This document shows, piece after piece, positions 45,115 through 52,067 of a DNA stretch of 52,067 bases. Below the pieces are notes generated by a model. That model had not been told where the DNA came from. It worked only from the letters and a program-made list of their open reading frames with translations, and made no database searches. Position 1 is the first letter of the stretch. Each line of letters opens with the position of its first letter. Where the stretch lies: the NCBI GenBank assembly GCA_943704495.1, contig CALSCR010001752.1, positions 1 to 52,067 of the forward strand, read 5' to 3'. The translations under genes and the position numbers were made by a program. The stretch comes from Pigoraptor chileana (Eukaryota > Opisthokonta > Filasterea).

Positions 45115-46254
45115 TTTCGTCTTTTTCGCTACTCAACGAAAGGCCGGGTAAAGAAAGGCGATGGTTCCCCAAAAAAGATCGCAAAGGAGAATCACGGAAT
45201 ACGAAATAATGCGATGGCGGAGGACGCGACCGCAGCCAAAGAAGCGCATGTGAACAAGAGTGAGGGGTTGAAGGCGATCAGAGCAAGCAAAAAAAAGAGG
45301 TGGAGTATAAGCAGCTGCATTTCGCACGTTGCCGTCCATTGCCCACCCTCCAAATCAGACGCCACACTAGATGGACATCCCGACAACAATCATTCCGCCG
45401 AATGAATTACAACAAACCAAACGAATGCCTAGAGCTACTATTATGCAACACACACGCGCCAATTGGCGACAACTCAAAATCCCACTAGCTCCGTCCTCCA
45501 TACGAGAGCTTTGGAATCGACTCCTAAATCCACGTAAACACATCCATCTATCCATCCCAAACGGCCACAGTCGGCATCCACTCCAATCCCGCCATTGTAA
45601 TCACGCATCCATCGACACATACCTCTGACAGACAGTACGGTCCTAAGCGGATATGAAAAGAGAAAGAAAACAGAGGTTGCGAGATGGCTCTACTTCAACT
45701 AGAGGATGGAGGGTGAATCGGGGCGACGTCTCTCTCTCTCTCTCTCTCTGAACACACACTCGCGCATCACATGAGTGGATCAGAGGCATTAGTGGGGGCC
45801 CTCAATTAGCGCCCCCCGTTGAGTATCGAAATTGTATGAGCACCAAAATCATTTTGAGACCCGCAATACAAAGCCCATACATTTGCCACGCTTCACCGAA
45901 TTAGCATACGGGGTGGACTTGTCACGTGATTACATTTATATCACGTGCCCATGTGTCACGTGGATAGAATTGACTCGGGATCAACTCCGAGTAGTTGCCC
46001 ATGGCGACGCATTCCACGCACTTGATTGATGTGAAATATCGAGTCCGCAAATCCACTCAAAAAACCACTGGTTGTCAATTTGTTGGTGTCGAGCCAAAAC
46101 TTTCACTGCGGTGCAGTTCAATTTCTTCAACTGTTCTATTTTCTTGTTGCAGTCATAAAGAGATCCACAATAGGACAAATAGGGAAAGAAAAGGAGAAGC
46201 AGATCTCGTCAGTTTTCCACAATCACAGAGTGCGAACACACAAAGACTGTTAGA
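45115..46254. promoter_or_regulatory. Shared divergent upstream region, RPS14 and dynein light chain
   Basis: Three CACGTG cores cluster within about 40 bp (GTCACGTGAT at 45920, ATCACGTGCC at 45940, GTCACGTGG at 45955), 300 bp before the dynein start codon. A (TC)n run lies at about 45729-45748. The open frames here show no recognisable motif. Confidence 0.5.
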
Positions 46255-47399
46255 ATGGAAGAGCTTCAAGTTCCTGAGGAGGTTGGTTCTGAATCTGTGG
46301 CATTGCATGCTGAACAATTTACCGCGCAGAATCATCCGAAGTCAGGTTCTTGGGAACAGCCCGTCTGAAATCACTTAATATGCAAGATTACGGTTCTCCT
46401 TGCATTTATTTTAAACAATCGCATTTCGTGGCTCTCAATCGCAGTCGGCGTTCATTGTTGAGGAGGTCACTGGCATCATTAAGGAGGTATGTTCGTCTTT
46501 GTTTCGCTCAATGTTGTTTATGAGACGGAACACGGAAACGACGCAAATCAGAAGATTACGCGGGCACAGTGTGTTCTGATCGCCAGGCCAATTTCACTAT
46601 ATTGTGTGTGTTTTTTTGTTTTGTTCTTATTTGAACCCTCTTGGACGTCGAATTGATTCGAGTGGTTTACGTGTGCAATGATTTGTAATGCCGCAGTCTG
46701 TGGAAGCATTGATAGGCGCCGCACACTACCAACACAGCAAAGTTGGACAATGGTCATCCAACGTTGTTGAGTTGTGTCTTAAGCGACTCACGGCTCTTAA
46801 CAAACCTTTCAAGTATATCGGTGAGTGACTGACTGACTACACTGAGATTTGCGAGTTTAGCGTTGCGTGAAGCATTATGGATTTCTATGGGGACAGGAAA
46901 AAGTCGAAACTGAAAAGGCACTTCGCTTGTATTTCAATGTATCAAGATGAGAAGCACTCACAAGAAGACAAAAAATGATGCTCATTGTTGCATTATGGCA
47001 CTGGATGTTGTGGACAATAGTTTGCTCCGTCTGATTTGTGGTTCGTATGCCCGATGTTTCCTCCGATTGCTATTGCACACAGTCACGTGCGTGATTATGC
47101 AGAAGAATGGGGCTGGACTCCATACTGCAAGCTCGTGCTACTGGGACAACCAGAGTGACGGTGAGTTCGAGACAGCAAGGATGCTTGGGTGCTCTTGATT
47201 GATTTTTTGTGTCTTTTGTAGCAATTCTAGGGTGTCAGTCTGCATGCCTATGTTTGCTGCGTGCATTGGTTTTCTTTGTGTTGCCTCCTTCTCTCTCTCT
47301 CTCACACACACACACTTAAACACTTCAGGAAGCTGCACTGTCCGCTGGGAGAACAAGACGATGTATTGCATCACAAGCGTATTTGGACTGGCAATTTGA
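46255..47399 (+). CDS. DYNLT1: Tctex1-type dynein light chain
   Basis: Five phase-compatible exons, 46255-46281, 46445-46486, 46697-46820, 47083-47160 and 47329-47399, give 113 aa, the same length as human DYNLT1. Conserved parts are [72 protein letters not shown] and [16 protein letters not shown]. It binds dynein intermediate chain and cargo in the cytoplasm and/or axoneme. The first exon has only nine codons and is placed by phase and by the human N-terminus. Confidence 0.97.
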
Positions 47400-48252
47400 G
47401 CTCTCTTAGGACGAAGCTGCATTGTGTGTGTGTGTGTGTGGTGTGTGTGTTGCCCTGCCGGTTAGCATTCTATCGACTTATCGTCCGAATTGATTTAGCA
47501 TCGGACCAATCTGATCCGATTCACTTCGCTCGGTTTGTAGTTGTGGAGTGCTGATTTGCTTGGTCGTCGTTGTCCGTTTTTGCGGTTGCGTTACGTGCGT
47601 TACGTTGTGTTTTACGTGTGTTACGTTGCCCTTTTGTATATTTTGTCGCCGCCGTCGAAATCGGCTTTGCGTTTGCGCGTGCTCGCCATTCAAAGACAAG
47701 GAGAAAAAACAACCGAAAGTGCACGGGTCGTGGGCTTGGAATTGGGTTGCGTGAGTCTCGCAAGCGGAGTACTTGTCAGTCCCCTTGAGTCTCGCAACAT
47801 ACTCAACTCACGGACCGATATGAAAATTTGCGTAAAGAAAACAATATGAACCAGACTCAGCCGAAGTTCTATATAACATGGCTTATGATGGCGGTCATCC
47901 TTGGTTCGCTCACAACCGAAATAGTCTGCTCACCAGTGGAGAAAAGCACGCAGATGGGTCACGTGACAGAACAGACTTGGTGCTGAAACAGACTCACGGA
48001 CTGTGTGTGGATCCGAGAGCATCCAAAGAACAAAGTAGCAAATACGAGGGGCCACATAAGAGCCGTATTTATGCTTTCTCTTCTCTTCTCATGTGTGTTG
48101 TGGAATCCATGGGCACAGCGCCTGAGACACTGACTTGAATCCTACATCTTTTCATGTGTGCAAAATGAGTGCGAGCCGGCGTGGTCACGTCGACCTTAGA
48201 CTGGAATGAGTGATGCCGACTGAGCACAGAGAGGCACCAGACTGCAGGAAGT
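47400..48252. other. Intergenic region with dispersed repeat copy C
   Basis: No recognised gene. It contains a GGTCACGTGACAG palindrome at about 47957 and the dispersed repeat at 48107-48149, about 100 bp before the next start codon. Confidence 0.6.
48107..48149 (+). repeat. Dispersed short repeat, copy C
   Basis: CCATGGGCACAGCGCCTGAG through TTGAATCCTACATCT matches copies A and B closely. It lies upstream of the LRR gene. Confidence 0.8.
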
Positions 48253-51084
48253 ATGGAGTGCAAGTCACTCTGCCAGCTATGTTTGGTTGCGATTGCGGCT
48301 CTGTCTGACGCCGATCCGTCTGCCATCAAATTTGAAGGTATGTAATCACACAGTGTTTTTTGAGCATTATTCTGACTCTGACTGGACCGGTGATGTCGTT
48401 CCAAACAGCTAATCCAGCCCTGTCTGTCTGTCCACGAACCCCAGAAATACCTTCCGGATTAGCGTCCCGCATCCTCGACTTCTTGTCTCCCATAACCCTT
48501 CACGATGTTGAGCAACGGGCAAGGGATAATATTCCAAGTGGGTGATGTGCTTGTGATTTGCTCTTGACTGGGTATCGTGAGTCCTTTTACTGCGTCCGGT
48601 CTGCACACTGTGCGTGTGCCCACGCATCTTTTTTTACACTGTGTTGCTCCCACTGTATGTGAAGTCGTGCGGTGTGGATCTTCCCTCTTCGCTCAGACGA
48701 ATATTCCATGTGTTCACATGCTTCCTATAACATAAAGTTGCCCAGTTTGTTTTCCTGTCCATATTACTCGTTTGCATCCTGCTCATTGCCCCCAAACATG
48801 GACGCACACAGCATGGAATCACATCGATTTCTCGACGGCGTGGGCATCCAAAACATCTCGGTTTGCTTCAACACACCGTCTCTTCCAGTCTGCACGAAAT
48901 GCACTGGGGGCGACAAACTCTCTTGGAGGATGCACTTCTTCAAGCGACATCGCATTCCCCTCACGCACACAAAAGTTGGCTGGACGGGAATCTGCACGCG
49001 TAGAGTTCTTCCGTACGGCCGTGATGCACACACTCGAGTCACCTGCCGAATTTGCCACTTTTTTCTATGGAGGACGCTTTGCAGTAGCAGTGGAGAGTGC
49101 GTGTATGCAGTGGCCATCGCTTGCGAACACCGAACATGCGGTGACGGCACGTTTGTTATCTGACGTCGCGGTGCGATCGGTTGGCGTGAGATCCCTTTCA
49201 CTGTATGCGCGCGCGTATATGCGCGTCATGGAGCATCCGGGCGTTTACGCGCCCTTGCTTGGCACATTTCCGTCGATAGAAAAGCTGTCCCTCCGTCACG
49301 TGAGATCAGCACACTTTGTCGTCGCACAGCAGATTCTCGCCGCACTCGGGCAATCGGTGCAGCACCTTGAGTATGTCAGCTGGCACCTATTCCATCCCAC
49401 GCAAATCGCCTCTTTTCTCGAATCGCAACCGGCGCATATACCAAGTCAGTTGAAGTCTATCTCCTTTGACAACTGCCGCATGGGGGAGGAAGGCCCCCCC
49501 GGCTGCGACGCTGGTGCGTTGGGTCTGCTTCTTGGTCGCATTATTGCAAAGTCGGACAGGTTGGAAGACGTGAGAATCGATGGGTGCGAGCTTGGCGACA
49601 GCAATTTGGCATCGCTGTTTCAGGCAATTGCTCGCCTTCCGCGCGAGTCCCTTAATGCCATTTCAAGCATTTTCGTGTCAAATGATGCCATTTTATGGTC
49701 TTCTGCGGCCGCACTTGCATCCCTCCTGCAAATTCCAGTCGGTCCAAATGCGGTGGCAAAGCAGCTAAATATTGCCAGGAATGGCTTGTGTGGGGACGTC
49801 GCAAACACTGTTATTTCGGCCCTTTTCCCCGGGAATGCCCACTCCCCCACTGAACACACCGCCTTAAACACAGTCGACGCAACCGATCCAGTGATATCAA
49901 CAACCGCAACAACGCCACCGCCACCACCACTATCAGTGGTAGCGGAAAGAACAGCATCGACAACCTCGACAACAACAACATCTGTCGCAACGGAGACAGA
50001 GACTCCACTTGCATCGCTCATTAGTCACGTGTGCCTTGCCCACAATCCGATTGGACCTGCCGGTACCCATGCTCTAGCGTGTGGATTTGGTCGTCTCCGC
50101 CACACGCCACACCCGTCGTCGCTCAGCGTACTCTGTCTCAGCTACTGCTTGATTGATGGCAACTCACTTCGCGTGCTTCTCGATGCGCTATGTGAGTCGC
50201 AATCTCGCATCACATCGATTGACCTTCGCACAAACCCGCTGGGGACGGCGGCATCGTCCACGCTAGCGCTCTTTCTGCTTCGTTACAGACACCTGGCCCA
50301 CCTGAAAGTTGCTGAATGTGGTCTTGGCCACGGCGGGTTCGATGCTTCCTTCGGAAAGGCGCTGTCGTGGACGGCGTCGTCTCTTGTGTCCCTTGATCTA
50401 TCGGGTAACCGTCTGGGCGACGACGGTTGTCGGATCATTGCAGATGCCATCCGGGAGAGAGGCGTGTTTTGTGCCGCGGCTGTTCGGAGTGGCGCGCGTG
50501 CAACGGGCTCTGTCGTCGAATTTCAGCCTGTGCGTCTCCTTCGTCTCGCCGGGAATCGCCTCACATCCCCTGCAATCACATACCTCGGCAATGCATACGT
50601 CGGTGTCGCGGAATCCATAGCAACGGCGTGCATTGAATCCAACGTCTCTGTCCGAGTTGACCCGATTGTCACTCCGGAGACATGCTGTGTTTCACGCCGG
50701 GACATAACAATGCACGCTCTGCGACTTGTTGTTGGTCGTGGCGACTCAGCCGAAAGCACCACCCCGGATGAGTCGCACAGCCCTCAAAATGACGGCGATG
50801 GAGGCGTGGGAGGCGCATCGCCGATCGGCCTAGTTTCGGATCTCTTATGCCTCTGCGACAATCTATTCACGCGCACCGAAGCAGCGGCGCACATGCACAC
50901 GCTCGGCAGCTGCCTTGGGGACGCGGCATTGCTCTCAACGCGTGCTAACTTGTTGTCATGGGAGCGTCTGTGTCTTGTCGGCGATTTTGAGGCGCGAAGG
51001 GAGAGCGAGGGGCTTTCGCTGTCGGCGGCAGAGGGATTCGATCCGGGGTGGGGTGACATGCGCCCTCAGCAGCTGCCCGGATGA
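48253..51084 (+). CDS. Leucine-rich-repeat (RNI-like) protein
   Basis: Three phase-compatible exons, 48253-48337, 48409-48537 and 48812-51084, give 828 aa. Exon 2 encodes EIPSGLASRILDFLSPITLH, which loosely resembles an F-box core, but this is weak. From residue about 180 there are irregular ribonuclease-inhibitor-type LRRs: IEKLSLRHVRSAHF, LEDVRIDGCELGDSNLASLF, LNIARNGLCGD, VCLAHNPIGPAGTHAL, IDLRTNPLGTAAS, LVSLDLSGNRLGDDGCRIIA and RLLRLAGNRLTSPAI. A Thr/Pro/Ser-rich insertion (about residues 420-475) splits the LRR array. The C-terminal 170 residues are unassigned. Possible roles are adaptor or E3 receptor; not determined. Confidence 0.78.
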
Positions 51085-51519
51085 ACGCTGCGACTGGCCT
51101 TAGGTATGTATAAAATACACACATGGGATACTTGTATGGAGTCTTTGAATTGTCTTTGTAGCAGTAACATTTTATCCACGGTGGAATGACGTCCGATTTG
51201 CCGGGTATTCCAAAGCACTACGCCTCTTCAGCCAGTTTTCATCCGTGGCATGCACGCAAGCACTACTGGCTTGAGTTAAGGCGCCTTAGAGACGGCACGT
51301 TAGGTCTCAAATCGTGCCGGTTGCGCCAGTCTCGCCCAGTGGGATGGGGCGGGTTGATTGTTACAAACAATAGCGGTAATCTGTGGTCATGGTCTATATC
51401 GCATGCCTCCATAAAAGTATATAAAACATGGCGCAATCAACCAACTACACCCTCTCCACCCTTCTTCACATCATTAACATGCTCCATGTCATTCCAACCC
51501 TAATTTTTTTCTTTCATTT
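51085..51519. other. Convergent 3' region
   Basis: A 435-bp interval between the LRR gene and the exonuclease gene; no gene is seen. Confidence 0.65.
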
Positions 51520-52067
51520 TCAGTATCTCCTGTTGAGTTTGTTGTAGAACTTTCTCCGCTGCGTCATCTTGGCATCCTTTTCTGCTGCCTTGTCCTTCTT
51601 GGCATTCGCGCTGTCCTCGAGCGCTCCCTTTGACCTCCGGGAAGAAAGCATCACCTGTCCCTCGCTCCCCATGGTCGACATATCATTCGCCACTTTGGCG
51701 GCTTTTGCTGCATCCGTATCCAACGCTCCCTTCTTGTCGGCCGAGGCTGCCGCCTTGGCGCCGTGCAGAAATTTGGCGCGTAGAGTGGCCTCCCACTCCT
51801 TGGCGTGTTGTCGGTATAACGCCATTGCGACACGCGCATCGATAACCTATCATTTATGCAGGAGGAAAATAAGTACTAGCAATGAAAAACAAGCCAATTG
51901 ACCCACACTTTCGTCACGGAAGCAGTTGCGGGTTAGAGACACAATATCACGCGCACATTTCACAAGGGCTCACGCACCGAATCGTGCTCTCCTTCCTGAA
52001 TCTCCATTTTAAGGAATTCAGAGGCGAGTCGCTTCAAAGCAGGCGCGCGCCCTTTCGACATTGCCCG
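51520..52067 (-). CDS. REXO4: REXO4/ISG20L2-like 3'-5' exonuclease, C-terminal part
   Basis: Two exons on the minus strand, 51978-52067 (continuing past the window) and 51520-51846. The peptide RAPALKRLASEFLKMEIQEG, then EHDSVIDARVAMALYRQHAK and EWE matches the end of the DEDDh exonuclease domain in REXO4, where a D-A-AAM-LY--KKEWE motif carries the last catalytic acid. A Lys/Ala-rich tail of about 85 residues follows, ending TQRRKFYNKLNRRY, as expected for a nucleolar RNA-processing enzyme. The catalytic core upstream is outside the window, so REXO4 versus ISG20L2 is not settled. Confidence 0.75.

Noticed and set aside
45371-45628. 85-aa open frame upstream of the dynein gene
   Set aside because: No recognisable motif, atypical composition, and it lies in the RPS14/DYNLT intergenic region.

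Overview
The window is nuclear DNA of a eukaryote. Genes carry spliceosomal GT-AG introns (shortest clear one 71 bp), and most exon models below were built by matching intron phases and keeping an open frame throughout. RPS14, DYNLT1, CCDC174, Asterix/WDR83OS, sigma-1 receptor/ERG2, RPA43 and PHIP/BRWD are all eukaryotic housekeeping or chromatin genes, and several have the same length as their human counterparts. An SH2 domain joined to phospholipase C, LIM domains, 7TM gustatory-receptor-like proteins, a Tctex1 dynein light chain and centrosome/cilium-type coiled-coil proteins point to a unicellular, probably flagellate relative of animals and fungi (holozoan or nearby). That placement is inference; no species is claimed.

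Layout, left to right: an incomplete Asterix gene (-) divergent from CCDC174 (+); two 7TM GRL-like receptors tail to tail (5.3-9.0 kb); a 14-exon gene predicted to encode a LIM-LIM-LIM-SH2-phospholipase C protein (9.8-16.3 kb); a zinc-ribbon/coiled-coil protein (17.2-19.5 kb); a sigma-1 receptor/ERG2 gene (-) divergent from an erythromycin-esterase-like gene (+); an orphan small membrane protein followed by a 101-bp tandem repeat; RPA43 (-) divergent from a large BRWD-type WD40/bromodomain gene (+) with a recent internal bromodomain duplication and an assembly gap; a secreted GH130-like beta-propeller protein (-) divergent from a coiled-coil protein (+); RPS14 (-) divergent from a Tctex1 dynein light chain (+); an LRR protein (+); and the 3' end of a REXO4-like exonuclease (-) cut by the window edge. 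Six of the neighbouring pairs are divergent and share one upstream region.

Introns and flanks are rich in GT/CA, TA, CT and TTGTG microsatellites, which create many spurious Cys/Val- or Thr/His-rich reading frames. The hexamer CACGTG is strongly over-represented in coding and non-coding DNA alike. Two divergent promoters combine E2F-like and telomere-like motifs. A short dispersed repeat of about 40 bp occurs at three places.

The most notable candidate is the predicted LIM3-SH2-PLC fusion (1068 aa, all catalytic PLC residues present): a possible direct link between phosphotyrosine/adhesion-type modules and inositol-lipid signalling in a domain order unlike PLC-gamma. The GRL receptor pair, the intron-bearing erythromycin-esterase-like gene and the duplicated bromodomains come next.
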